A DNA stretch of 64,000 nt from NCBI GenBank assembly GCA_964429135.1, contig CAYSAU010000013.1, positions 1 through 64,000 of the forward strand, read 5' to 3'. Position 1 is the stretch's first letter; each line of letters starts with the position of its first letter. The translations under genes and the position numbers were made by a program. The notes under the pieces were generated by a model. The model did not search any database. It was not told where the DNA came from and worked only from the letters and a program-made list of their open reading frames with translations. Source of the DNA: CAZSDU01 sp964429135 (GTDB taxonomy: Bacteria; Bacteroidota; Bacteroidia; Bacteroidales; FEN-979). This document shows, in pieces, positions 43,187-53,600 of this stretch.

Positions 43187-46100
43187 TTAATTGGGTTTGA
43201 TTTCTGCTTGAAATGGAGGAATTTCTAAGATAAAAGTGGCCCCTCTACCCTCTACTGATTCAACTCGAATGGTGGCATTCATCTCTTCCAAAATGGCTTT
43301 AACGATGGCAAGCCCAAGTCCCATTCCCCCGGTTTTTGTAGTAAAATTCGGTTGAAAAATATTTTTTGATTGATCAACAGAAATTCCTCGGCCATTATCA
43401 CTAATGTTTAACAGATATTTTCCTGACTTTTCATGCAGGGTCACTTCAATCTGCCCATTGGATTTATTTTCAATGGCCTCAATAGCATTGCTGAAAATAT
43501 TGTTAAAAACCCGTAATAATTGCTTTTGATCCCCCCATATCAGGGCCGGGAATACAATGTCATCCAGATTTATGGTTATTGGAACAATATCCTTGTATAA
43601 AAACACAACATTTTGAAGTACCTCTTTCAAGTCAAGTTTTTCTTTCTGAGGTGCCGGCATTTTTGCAAAATCAGAGAACTCAGAGGCAATTGAGGCAAGA
43701 GTGTCGATTTGCTCTGTAAGTGTTTGAGCAAAACGTTCCAGTCGTTGATCATAATCCAGCGCATGATCATTCCATGCTCGTAATAAATGTTGCACGTTCA
43801 ATTTCATCGGGGTCAACGGATTTTTTATTTCATGGGCCACTTGCCTTGCCATTTCTCTCCACGCACCTTCCCTTTCCGAAACAGCTAGCTTTTTTGCACT
43901 TTCTTCCATTTCTTCAATCATCTTATTATATTGATCGACAAGCTGTCCGATTTCATCTTTTTTTTGCCAATCAATCTTTTCATTCGGCCTGCCCAGCTTA
44001 AATGTTCCCATTTTGGCAGCAAGGAGCCTCAGGGGCAGTGTAATATATTTGGAAAAGAAAAATGCAATAAATACTCCCAGAATAAACAATAGAACATAAA
44101 CATTAATGAAGGTAACAAGAAAGGTTGAAATTTCTTTTTTTAAATCATCCTGCCGGGCAAAATATGGAAGGTTGATATATCCCAGTAATTTATTCTTGTC
44201 GTTAAAAAAAGGAAGGTAGGCTGAACTATAATCGTGAGATCCAATATATTCATCATGAATGAACAAGGATTGACCGGTTGATTTCAACTGATTCATGGCG
44301 TGAGTATTCATACGGTCAGAGGTCAATCCTTCTTTAAAAACCTCAGAACGGCTGGAAGCAATCAACCTCCCGGCAGGATCATAAATATTTATATCTGAGA
44401 AAAAAATATTGGACATTTTGATCAATTGATTTTCCAAAACGGGTAGGCTTTCGTGAAATCCATGATCATCAGATCCGAATTTGTAACGAAATTCCATCAA
44501 GATCGATAATGCCCTTTCCCTAAGATAGTCATCGTTCTTTGCATTATTTAAACGAATGATATATACTTCAATGACACCGCCTAGCACGAGAAATGATAAG
44601 AGAAGGATGCCAATAATGGATAATTGAAGGCGATCGCGAAGCGTGTTTAAAGAAAATTTTGTATTTAATGGACGATTCAGGAATATAAATAAAATAAAAG
44701 ATAAAAATCCAAAAAAGAAAAATAGATATGCAAACGGAGAAAGGGTCGTCAAAAAATTCGGTTGTTTTTTACTAATCAATAATTCTTCAGTCTCGTTTAG
44801 CCTGTAATATAAATGATTTTGTTCCGAAAAATTAAAAAACAATCCTTGATTAATTTTCGCCCTGTAAAGGTCTATGGACTGATTATAAAGAAATTTTCCT
44901 GCGCTATACTGAATTTTCCCATTCTTATAAAATGCATAAGAATACGCTGAAATATCTGGAATTTCAACCAGCCTGCGATCAATTAATAATTCGGGATAGC
45001 CAAGATCTTTAAAAACATATTTAATATTCAATTCAATATACAGATTAACTTCGTGAATGCCATTTTTCTCTCGCAACAATGGCAAACAGATAACCGCCAG
45101 ATAGTTTTCTTTTCCATATCCATAATCAAGAAAAAAAAGGTTGTTCACCGTTGTCAGTTCTCCAAATTCATTGATGATGTTTTGAAAATAATCGTGACAG
45201 TTTATCAAATACCCTTGGGGCTGAACCTGAAGATTTTTATTGAAAGCACACAGGGTGGACTGAATGTTAAACTTATTCCAAAATCCGGTAAAATATTTTC
45301 TTTTCAGATAATCTTCCAGCTGCTGCTCTGAAGAGAGGTTTACACTTTTCAGTGTGCTTTCTGCAAGGGTTAAAACGGAGGTGTCGGTCCGGATACTTTT
45401 TTCGATTTGAGAAAATAATGTCTCGGTAACCGGATTGCGCTTTGAGGATAGTTTAAGGGCAAGTATTTTTCGTTTTTCTTTTTCTTTATCATGATTGGAA
45501 TCATTGATCAGCAGCATACTGACAAAAGAAAATACGATAATTGCGACAATACTGATCCGAAGATTGATTACGGCTTTATTTTCGGGATTGGAAAAGTGTA
45601 TCGCATAATTAACAGGTTTCCAAAAAAACAAGAAAAAACATGCCCAAAGGGACCAGATAATCAGGAAACCATAACCACTGTATGGAATTAATCCGGAAAT
45701 ATTCTGAAGATTAAGTGGTATGATAGAATTAAGAACAAAGCTTTCAATAAATATCAATATTCCAATAAAAGAAAACAATGCCAGGATGATAATCAAAATT
45801 TGTTTCAACAATCGGGAATGTTTCGGGCCTGCAGTCGAAAGAGAAGGGGCCGGCCATTTAATAAAAGCAATGCAGGCCAGAATTAACATCAGTAAGGAAT
45901 TCACCAAAACATCACCCAATGATGGTAAAATCCAGGAGGAAGAAAAAAATGAGGGGCCGAACAATTCGGTCTGATATAAAAATGAAGGGAATTTAAAATA
46001 AAACTGTAAGCTACGTAAGAGAAAAACATCAACAAAAATTCCGGTAATCAGTAAATATTTCCACTTAAAAAACCCGGCTATTCTGTCATAGAAATTAAGT

Positions 46101-46732
46101 ATAGACAAGATAATGAAAAGAAAACCCAGCATAAATAACAATAAATACCAGGTCCCACTTTCGGGATTCCCAATCTTGTTTTGTGGTATTAACAGGCTTA
46201 AAGCAAACTTCCCATTTGAAAAATAAACCGGTTTTCCTGATTTATCCAGGCGGATGTCAATCTTATCCGGTAATCCGAAATATTCTGCAAATTTGTTTTT
46301 AAGATATTCATTTTCAAATGGATATACATGCTTGATCAGACTCAGGACAAACATGCAATAATTCCCGTATTTCTTGCCTTGTATCAAGTACCAGCCATTC
46401 TTTAACCGTAAAATGGCAGGTTCTGTCAGTTGCTTTTGTTTGCAAAAGTCCACAGAAAAGGGAATCGTATTATCAGTCCAGAAGATTAATGAGTCTCCTT
46501 GAAACAAAAAAACACTATACCCATTTTCAATCCTTTGCTTTTTTATTTTTAAAATCTCATCGGCATGAATCTGTCTTTCATTTAAGACTTTTTCAAATTT
46601 TTTTACAAGCCTATCCGGATCTCTCTTTTTATTTTCGATCCACCGAATTAAAAACATCAGAAGAAAGCAAAGAAATCCTATAAAAAATAATTTTATTCCA
46701 GACAATGAGGCGGTTTTTGCCATTTTCAACAT
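43187..46732 (-). CDS. Very large NtrY-like membrane histidine kinase
   Basis: The 1181-residue protein has about a dozen hydrophobic segments over residues 10-420, and another membrane helix near 690-720. Two extracytoplasmic sensing regions, a HAMP linker ('LPLRLLAAKMGTFKLGRPN', 'KDEIGQLVDQYNKMIEEME') and a kinase core follow. The core has the phospho-His in ARQVAHEIKNPLTPMKLNVQ, the N-box (NNIFSNAIEAIEN), G1 (SDNGRGIS) and G2 (GMGLGLAIVKAIL). This transmitter type is common in NtrY-like kinases of Bacteroidota. No response regulator lies beside it. Its downstream partner is gldH (6-bp gap); a link to envelope functions is inferred only from that. Confidence 0.9.
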   Translation of the reverse strand: MLKMAKTASLSGIKLFFIGFLCFLLMFLIRWIENKKRDPDRLVKKFEKVLNERQIHADEILKIKKQRIENGYSVFLFQGDSLIFWTDNTIPFSVDFCKQKQLTEPAILRLKNGWYLIQGKKYGNYCMFVLSLIKHVYPFENEYLKNKFAEYFGLPDKIDIRLDKSGKPVYFSNGKFALSLLIPQNKIGNPESGTWYLLLFMLGFLFIILSILNFYDRIAGFFKWKYLLITGIFVDVFLLRSLQFYFKFPSFLYQTELFGPSFFSSSWILPSLGDVLVNSLLMLILACIAFIKWPAPSLSTAGPKHSRLLKQILIIILALFSFIGILIFIESFVLNSIIPLNLQNISGLIPYSGYGFLIIWSLWACFFLFFWKPVNYAIHFSNPENKAVINLRISIVAIIVFSFVSMLLINDSNHDKEKEKRKILALKLSSKRNPVTETLFSQIEKSIRTDTSVLTLAESTLKSVNLSSEQQLEDYLKRKYFTGFWNKFNIQSTLCAFNKNLQVQPQGYLINCHDYFQNIINEFGELTTVNNLFFLDYGYGKENYLAVICLPLLREKNGIHEVNLYIELNIKYVFKDLGYPELLIDRRLVEIPDISAYSYAFYKNGKIQYSAGKFLYNQSIDLYRAKINQGLFFNFSEQNHLYYRLNETEELLISKKQPNFLTTLSPFAYLFFFFGFLSFILFIFLNRPLNTKFSLNTLRDRLQLSIIGILLLSFLVLGGVIEVYIIRLNNAKNDDYLRERALSILMEFRYKFGSDDHGFHESLPVLENQLIKMSNIFFSDINIYDPAGRLIASSRSEVFKEGLTSDRMNTHAMNQLKSTGQSLFIHDEYIGSHDYSSAYLPFFNDKNKLLGYINLPYFARQDDLKKEISTFLVTFINVYVLLFILGVFIAFFFSKYITLPLRLLAAKMGTFKLGRPNEKIDWQKKDEIGQLVDQYNKMIEEMEESAKKLAVSEREGAWREMARQVAHEIKNPLTPMKLNVQHLLRAWNDHALDYDQRLERFAQTLTEQIDTLASIASEFSDFAKMPAPQKEKLDLKEVLQNVVFLYKDIVPITINLDDIVFPALIWGDQKQLLRVFNNIFSNAIEAIENKSNGQIEVTLHEKSGKYLLNISDNGRGISVDQSKNIFQPNFTTKTGGMGLGLAIVKAILEEMNATIRVESVEGRGATFILEIPPFQAEIKPN

Positions 46733-46849
46733 ATCTGCCTGTAAATCAAAATAATATAATTATCGCAATCGGCTAATTGTAATGAATTATTTCAACCCAA
46801 AGGATATTAACCCTTAAAGCAGGCCTTGCGTTCGTTATATGACTTAAAA

Positions 46850-47743
46850 TTAAGAAATTTTCCTTCTGATAATGAAAATATTACTGGAGTATGAAAAATT
46901 CCCTTTACTGGCAAGATAATTTGATTTAATTCCATTTATGAAAGCCTTGACAATATTTTTTCTTCCAGTTTTGTATTGTTCGCTTAGAAGAGAAATATAA
47001 AATGCATCAAGTTTTTGTGGTAACATCTTGATGATTTCCAAGCTATGATTTTCCATTAGCAATTTCAGGCTGTGTGCGGTAAAATGATAAAGATGACGAG
47101 GTAGATCGTATGCAGCCCAGAATTTATTATAATACGTTGCATCCCAAGACTCGACATTAGGTACGGCAATAATTAAAATACCAGCGGGTTGTAACAAATG
47201 CTTAATCTCTATCATTGATTGTGATAAATCAGGTAAATGTTCCAGTACATGCCAAAGACTAATGCAATCAAATTGCGAACTGCTTCCATTCAAATCTTCA
47301 ATTTTTTCCATGATCGGTAAAGCATACTGCTCAATAGCAAAATTTCTGGCATTCTCTCCCGGTTCAACACCCATGACTTCCATCCCTCTCTTTTTACAAT
47401 AATGAAGAAGTTCGGCAGTCCCACAACCAACATCTAAAAAACGATTACCCGGGGAAACCGAATGAATCATTGAATATTTTTTTCTTACTGAAAAAAACCT
47501 GACCGCTGAGTAAATGATTTCAAAAAGTCCACCATTATGTGCATTATGCGAAATATATTTTTCGGAATGATAATATTTTTCCATCTGGCTTGAAAACGGT
47601 CTTGGGTTTGTAAATTTAAACCCACAGGAATTACAGGATTGAATGTTAAAATCTTCTCCTGATAAAAAATAGTCCTTCCCCTCCAGAAACATCGTAAAAT
47701 CTGAACTTAAACAAACAGGGCAGGCTGTTATTATTTCTTGCAT
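46850..47743 (-). CDS. Class I SAM-dependent methyltransferase with N-terminal zinc-ribbon
   Basis: The 297-residue protein starts with a four-cysteine zinc-binding element (CPVC at 9-12 and CNSCGFKF near 36-43). A methyltransferase domain follows: motif I 'FLDVGCGTAELLHYCKKRGMEVMGVEPG', 'CISLWHVLEHLPDLSQSMIE' and 'GILIIAVPNVESW'. Similar proteins are annotated as small-molecule or glycan-related methyltransferases in Bacteroidota; the substrate is unknown. It follows mnmG after 30 bp that hold the perfect parS site, and ends 117 bp before the kinase gene. Confidence 0.88.
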   Translation of the reverse strand: MQEIITACPVCLSSDFTMFLEGKDYFLSGEDFNIQSCNSCGFKFTNPRPFSSQMEKYYHSEKYISHNAHNGGLFEIIYSAVRFFSVRKKYSMIHSVSPGNRFLDVGCGTAELLHYCKKRGMEVMGVEPGENARNFAIEQYALPIMEKIEDLNGSSSQFDCISLWHVLEHLPDLSQSMIEIKHLLQPAGILIIAVPNVESWDATYYNKFWAAYDLPRHLYHFTAHSLKLLMENHSLEIIKMLPQKLDAFYISLLSEQYKTGRKNIVKAFINGIKSNYLASKGNFSYSSNIFIIRRKIS

Positions 47744-47751
47744 GATTAAAA

Positions 47752-47767
47752 TGTTTCACGTGAAACA
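47752..47767. other. parS: parS site (perfect 16-bp ParB binding sequence)
   Basis: TGTTTCACGTGAAACA matches the nearly universal chromosomal parS palindrome at all 16 positions. It fills half of the 30-bp gap between mnmG and the methyltransferase gene. Confidence 0.85.
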
Positions 47768-47773
47768 AAAAGG

Positions 47774-49648
47774 TTATCTTCCTAAAAAAACGATCAAAAC
47801 GGATACATCGGCAGGAGATACTCCACTAATTCTTGACGCCTGTCCAATGGTTCTTGGTTTTATTCTGGATAATTTTTCTCTAGCCTCTATGGATAAAGCC
47901 GTCATTTTACTATAATCAATTTCCTGATTCAATGCAAAATTTTCCAGTCTCTTTACCTTTTCCGCAATTTCTTTTTCCTTCTCAATATAACTTTCATATT
48001 TCAGAAGTAGCTCGATTTCTTCCATTTCCTCATCTCCACGCTGAGTATTAATTGACGTCTTGAAACCCTTATGATCCCCAAGGTATTTAAGCAATCCATG
48101 TAATTGTATTTGGGGACGTAAAACAATACTTGAAATCTTGGTTTTTTGAGAAATTTCAGTTGTTTTTAAGCTGACCAGATAGGGATTTATTTCTTCAGGT
48201 AAAACAGTAGATGTTTTTAAAATTCCCAATACTTCCGTTATAGACTTATATTTCTTTTCAAGAATTTTCATCCTTTGCGTTGAAGCCAAACCAAGATGAT
48301 AGGATCTCGGGGTTAACCTAAAATCAGCGTTATCCTGCCTTAATAAAATTCTATATTCAGCTCTTGAAGTAAACATGCGATAAGGTTCATCTGTTCCTTT
48401 TGTAATCAGGTCATCAATTAACACTCCAATATATGCTTCCTCTCTACCTAAAATAAATTCATGTTTCCCTTTTAACTTTAAATGTGCATTTATTCCCGCC
48501 ATAAGTCCTTGTGCTGCGGCTTCTTCATAACCCGTGGTTCCATTAATTTGTCCGGCAAAATACAGGTTTTCAATGATTCTTGTCTCTAAGGAGGTTTTTA
48601 ATTGATGTGGTGGAAAGTAATCATATTCTATCGCATAACCAGGTCTGAAGAATTTAGCATGTTCAAATCCCTTAACTTTCTTTAAAGCTTCGAATTGAAT
48701 TTTCTCAGGAAGAGAGGAAGAAAAACCATTCACATAATACTCAACTGTATCCCAACCTTCCGGCTCAATAAACAGCTGATGTCTTTCTTTTTCCGAAAAT
48801 CTATCAATTTTATCCTCTATAGAAGGACAATAACGAGGGCCAACACCTTTGATTCGTCCTGTAAACATTGGGGATTTTTCAAATCCCTTTCTCAAAATAT
48901 CATGAACTTCTTTATTTGTAAAAGTAAGAAAACAACTTTTCTGTTTTTTGGGTAATGTGGTTTTTGTAAAAGAAAATCTCCTTGGCTTAGTGTCTCCTTT
49001 TTGTTCCTCCATTTTTGAAAAATCCAGGCTTCTTCCATCCACTCTTACCGGGGTTCCAGTTTTCATCCTTTTTCCTTCAAAACCGATTTCTAACAAATTA
49101 CTGGTAAGTGTTGTGGAAGAGGCTTCTCCAATTCTTCCTCCAAAAAAATGATTCTCTCCTATATGAATAATTCCATTCAAAAAAGTTCCATTTGCTAAAA
49201 TCAACGCTTTACAGTAAAATTTCATTTTCATTCCTGTAATAACACCTCTAATCGCTCCTCCCTTCACTAAAATCTTCTCCACTGAGTCCTGCCAAAAATC
49301 TAAACATGAAATTCCTTCTAAAATTTTCCTCCACTCCGAGGAAAAAAGCATCCTGTCATTTTGTGTTCTGGGGCTCCACATGGCCGGACCTTTTGACAAG
49401 TTGAGCATCCGAAATTGTATCATCGACTTATCAGAGACAATAGCCGTTTGACCCCCTAACGCATCTATCTCTCTAATTATCTGTCCCTTAGCAACGCCTC
49501 CTATGGATGGATTACATGACATTTGTGCCATGTTTGTTAAATTCATGGTGATTAATAAAACCTTTGATCCAAGATTTGCTGCGGCGGCGGCAGCCTCACA
49601 CCCAGCATGTCCAGCTCCTACAACAATAATATCATAAGTTTTTACCAT
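47774..49648 (-). CDS. mnmG: MnmG (GidA), tRNA uridine 5-carboxymethylaminomethyl modification enzyme
   Basis: With MnmE, MnmG installs cmnm5 groups on the wobble uridine of several tRNAs. The 624-residue protein has the FAD-binding start YDIIVVGAGHAGCEAAAAAA and the family signature 'QMSCNPSIGGVAKGQIIREIDALGG'. 'FRPGYAIEYDYFPPHQL' and 'TGYEEAAAQGLMAGINAHL' follow, with a C-terminal helical domain ending in 'ISGVSPADVSVLIVFLGR'. It follows ybeY by 3 bp. A parS site lies at each end. In many bacteria gidA sits close to oriC, which fits the parS sites here. Confidence 0.97.
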   Translation of the reverse strand: MVKTYDIIVVGAGHAGCEAAAAAANLGSKVLLITMNLTNMAQMSCNPSIGGVAKGQIIREIDALGGQTAIVSDKSMIQFRMLNLSKGPAMWSPRTQNDRMLFSSEWRKILEGISCLDFWQDSVEKILVKGGAIRGVITGMKMKFYCKALILANGTFLNGIIHIGENHFFGGRIGEASSTTLTSNLLEIGFEGKRMKTGTPVRVDGRSLDFSKMEEQKGDTKPRRFSFTKTTLPKKQKSCFLTFTNKEVHDILRKGFEKSPMFTGRIKGVGPRYCPSIEDKIDRFSEKERHQLFIEPEGWDTVEYYVNGFSSSLPEKIQFEALKKVKGFEHAKFFRPGYAIEYDYFPPHQLKTSLETRIIENLYFAGQINGTTGYEEAAAQGLMAGINAHLKLKGKHEFILGREEAYIGVLIDDLITKGTDEPYRMFTSRAEYRILLRQDNADFRLTPRSYHLGLASTQRMKILEKKYKSITEVLGILKTSTVLPEEINPYLVSLKTTEISQKTKISSIVLRPQIQLHGLLKYLGDHKGFKTSINTQRGDEEMEEIELLLKYESYIEKEKEIAEKVKRLENFALNQEIDYSKMTALSIEAREKLSRIKPRTIGQASRISGVSPADVSVLIVFLGR

Positions 49649-49651
49649 GAA

Positions 49652-50125
49652 TTATTTTTCACGTGAAACATTCTTTGTTGATCGATTCTTTTTCATCTCT
49701 TCCAGCCAATTCAAGTATTTGTTTTCAAGTGTATGCATTTCTTTTTTTCCTTCTTCCCTAAAGTCGTCAAACCCTAATAAATGCAAAATCCCATGAATTA
49801 TTACTCTGTATAACTCATTTCTGAACGTTACACCGTAAATTATAGCATTTTCTTTTATTCTAGGAAGGCTTATGAAAATGTCGCCTGTTACTAAAGCTTC
49901 ATTTTCTGAATAAGAAAAGGTTATTGTATCAGTTAAAGTATTATGCTTTAAATATTTTCGATTTATTTTGAATAAGGTTTCATCACTTGTCAAAATAATA
50001 TTAATGCTTCCCAACTGTACTAGATGTACTCCTACAACCCTTTTTATCCACTCTCTAAGCAGCTTTTTTTCACTCAGCCGTATTTTATGAACATCTTCAA
50101 AAAAGAAATTAATTAAACTACTCAT
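49652..50125 (-). CDS. ybeY: YbeY endoribonuclease
   Basis: YbeY is a single-strand-specific metalloendoribonuclease involved in rRNA maturation. From the ATG at 50125 it has 157 residues; a TTG upstream is less likely. The core 'NTLTDTITFSY' and 'GDIFIS' leads to the metal site HGILHLLGFDDFREEGK. Here Asp replaces the third metal-binding His of the HxxxHxxxxxH motif, as in other Bacteroidota YbeY proteins. The end (NVSREK-stop) is encoded by the second parS site, so this tail is constrained by DNA as well as protein. It overlaps the HATPase-like gene by 8 bp and precedes mnmG by 3 bp. Confidence 0.93.
   Translation of the reverse strand: MSSLINFFFEDVHKIRLSEKKLLREWIKRVVGVHLVQLGSINIILTSDETLFKINRKYLKHNTLTDTITFSYSENEALVTGDIFISLPRIKENAIIYGVTFRNELYRVIIHGILHLLGFDDFREEGKKEMHTLENKYLNWLEEMKKNRSTKNVSREK
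49655..49670. other. parS: Second parS site, one mismatch, inside the ybeY 3' end
   Basis: TTTTTCACGTGAAACA differs from the parS consensus at position 2 only (T for G). It lies inside the last codons of ybeY, 6 bases from the start of mnmG, 1.9 kb from the perfect site. Confidence 0.72.
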
Positions 50126-50609
50126 TTTTCTTCTGACTAACAACCGCTTTGCTCTGCCAATATTCTTTTAAGGTTGTTATTCTTTTTAATGATTTTTCAT
50201 AATTGATGCTGGAAATATAAAAAACCATAGTTATGGATTTTCCCGTCAGCGAGATGGTTATCTCATCTGCTAAAGCCTTTACAATAAATATCTCTTTTGA
50301 CAATTTATATCGCTTTATCTCCTGTTCAAGTATATCCTCCTTAACGGTTTCTCCGACATCACTACTTAATTTTATTTTAAAAATCAATCCCTTTGAAGAT
50401 CTTTCAAAGCTAATTAATACCTTACCCTTTCCTTTACAATCATTCAAAGAGAGTAAAATTCCCGTTGCTTCGGTTGTAGCCAATAAAATATTTCCAAAAT
50501 ATTCCTGATTAATGTTATAATAATCACAAATTTCCTCCACGAATTTTTCGACTTTAAAAAGCTCCTGAATTCCCTTAACTCTAATTTCTTTGTTAGATTT
50601 CCTTTTCAT
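50118..50609 (-). CDS. HATPase-like (RsbW-type) ATP-binding protein
   Basis: The 163-residue protein has a helix-strand pattern like a single anti-sigma-type HATPase domain: 'VEEICDYYNINQEYFGNILLATTEATGILL' in the N-box region, then 'GKVLISFERSSKGLIFKIKLSSDVG' and a helix 'EEI..LSKEIFIVKALADEI'. The Asn of the N-box and the glycine-rich G2 loop are poorly kept, so ATP binding is uncertain. It lies 1 base after the DUF4175 gene stop and overlaps ybeY by 8 bp. Genes of this type commonly sit before ybeY in Bacteroidota (from memory). Function is unknown. Confidence 0.5.
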   Translation of the reverse strand: MKRKSNKEIRVKGIQELFKVEKFVEEICDYYNINQEYFGNILLATTEATGILLSLNDCKGKGKVLISFERSSKGLIFKIKLSSDVGETVKEDILEQEIKRYKLSKEIFIVKALADEITISLTGKSITMVFYISSINYEKSLKRITTLKEYWQSKAVVSQKKNE

Positions 50610-50610
50610 T

Positions 50611-53600
50611 TCATTGAATTTTAATCAAATATGAATCAATTTTATTTTTATAAAATGATTTAACAGGAAGAGGAGATTTACGTAACAATTCGTTTTCCTT
50701 TTCCATTTTATAATTATACTTGATTTTCTCAATCGGGTTACTAAAATTCAAATTTTTTACCTGCTCCGCTTGTCTGTTTTCGTCAAAATCTCTTTTTTCT
50801 TCGGCTTTCTCTGCTTCCAACAATCTAGAGTTAATTTTTTTCTGACGGTCTATACTTTCGCTGGTAATCCTTTTAAAAATAAGATCTCGTTCATTTTCAT
50901 TTAATTCGTTTATCAAATTATTCAAATTTTCCCTTTCTTCCAAACTCATCTTTCCTCGGCTTTGTTCATAACCCTGAATTTCTCGCCTCAGGGCCTCTTG
51001 CTGTGCCGCTAATCTCGCAATCTCTTGGTTTAATTCAGCACTCCCTCCCTTTTTATCCTTTCCGGATTTGCTTCCCTTTTCTATCCCTTCCTTCAATTTT
51101 CTTATTTGTTCACTGATCTGATTTTGCATTTCCTTCATTCCTTTAATCGACTTTTTTCCTCCCTTATTCGAAGGTTTTTTGCAAGCGTTGTTTCCCTTAT
51201 TCTCCGAATTTGATTGATTTTCATTGTTCATTTGTTTAAGGATTTCAGAAAGTAAAACCGCCAAATTATTTAAGCCTGTCATTACAAACTGTTGCGAGGT
51301 CGAAGCAGCTCCTACATTCCGTTCTTCCAATTGCTGTAAAACCTTGTCAGTATTTCTATCTATCCTTTGAAGTTCCTTTGCCACCATTGGTTTTATCGAA
51401 ATTTCTCTTTTGCTTAATGCAGTCAAGGAATCATCAATGCTCTTCATTTTTTCCTTCATGTTTCTTTGCCTTATCATTAAAGACTGAAATTTGGGGTCGT
51501 TTCTTCCGATTCTCTGACTTTCTTTGATTAGTTCTTCTTGTGTGAATGACAAATCGATAAGCCCCTCAAGTATCTTTCTGAGAGCTTGGGCATTTTCCAC
51601 ATTTTCCTCTGCATCGGCTTCCTCGCTCATGTTTTCAAGTTGCGCTGCTAATTCCGACAATTTTTCCGAAGTTTCTTTTTGGATTCTTTGAATCTCCTTT
51701 TTGTTTTTCTTTTGTATCGTTCTATTGCTTTCGGCTAACTTTTGAGAAATCTCGTTCTGTTTGCTTTCGGTTTCTCCCAAATCAGGCGTGTTTTCAATTT
51801 TTTTTGCATCCTTTTCCAGGGATTGAAGCGTGTTTTTAATCGAATCGTATTGATTCTCTATTTTCTTTTGTTCTTCTGCTAATTTAATCCCCTCACGCTT
51901 CTTATGCTTTTCCTCTCCAGCAAGCTCTGTTTGCTTATTCGCTAATTCTAATAAATCGCTTATCGCTTTTTCCAGTTTTCGTTCAAATTCAATTTTTCTA
52001 TACAAATCAAGTGCCCGATCAAGTTGGTCCTCAACTTCCTTATTTGAGAATTTCATTTTTTCCAAAAAATCATCCAACTTCTTTTTATCCAGTTGTTCCA
52101 GCAGTTTTTTCATTTCCAGAATATCTTTTTTCAATTCCTCAGATAAAATATTTCTCATCAGCTCATTTAATTCCTTTTGTTTTTCAAAAATTCTTTCATT
52201 TGTTCCCTGATATTCCTGCTTTTCTTGGATATTTTTTAAATCATTTTTGCTTAGTTTTTCAATTTCTTCCGTAATTTTTTCGTAGGATTTAAGCATTTCT
52301 TCCATGTTTTTTATCTCCTGCCAGCTGACCTTGTTTTGTTCCGTTTTCTTCAGTTTCTGTTCTTCCAGCTTTTTATTTAACCGGCTTGACTCCATAACAT
52401 TATGCTCAAGAGTTTTTGCAATTTCCTCACTCACTTTTTCCGAATCCCGAATAATTTCTTCCAAGGTCCTGGTTGTAATCGTCCGGGTTTCGGATTGTGT
52501 TGATTTTGCCCCATTTATTCCATCATTATCCCAAATTTCGAAGCCGAACTTTAAGGATTTCCCGGATTCAACACCCAATTCACTTAAATTGAAATGGAAA
52601 TAAAAAAGTTGTGTTGTTGGCTCTGGGGTGATGTTCAAAGGGATTTTCAGGCTTTTCCCGGAATCGATATCATCTCTTCCTTTGATCTGATAATTAAAAG
52701 TCAGTTTTGAAAAACCATAATCATCCTTAACTAATCCACTGATAAAAACCCCTGTGGTTAATCCGGAATCAGACTCCTGCTTAATAGAAATGCTGGGATA
52801 AGCATCTTTGATAATGTTAATTTGACAGCGCAATGAATCCGCTCGTGCAACATACTTATTTTGCGGAATCATGGTAAAGGTTGTTGACTCTGAAAAAGAT
52901 TGTATGAACTTAAACTGATTCCCAGAAAGCTTCACACTTCTTTTCATTGAATCATTAAACCTCATGCTCAAATTTTCAACATCCTTTGTAAAAAAATTCC
53001 AGCATACCTCAGTACCCTCAGGAATATTAAGATCAGAAGTGTTTTCAATGGTTTCAGGTACTCTTTTTAAATAATCCGGATATCGAATGACCATATCGAA
53101 TCGTATGATCATGGGTTTAGGGAAAACAATGATTTCATAATTTTCACTATAAAATTTTCCTGCTTCAATGTTAAATCTGATATTCTCCTGAATTGATTTA
53201 AACACATAACTATATAAATCGTGTTGCAGCCTTTTCATTTTATAGCGGTTTCCGGCAGTATTGACGAACAATTCTCCGGGAATTTCTTTACCCTTTAATT
53301 TCACCAATAATTCAAAATCTTCCTGCTGCATAACCCTAAAATTTTTGTTTAACAACTCCAGGTGGAAGGGCAGGGGAGGAGTAAATGCTTGTGTAAAAAG
53401 GATAAGGCGTCTGGTCGGACCGGTTAACATCTCCGGAAAAAAGAAACCCATAAACAGTAAAAGCACTACTGCGGGTATAAAGAATCTCAAAAATCTGAGA
53501 TTCTTGGTGAACTGAATGATTTTGCCGTAATTAAAAACCTTCAAAAATTGAGTTTTCTGTTCAATTCCGGCAATAATCAGATCTAAGCCTGCTGAATTTG

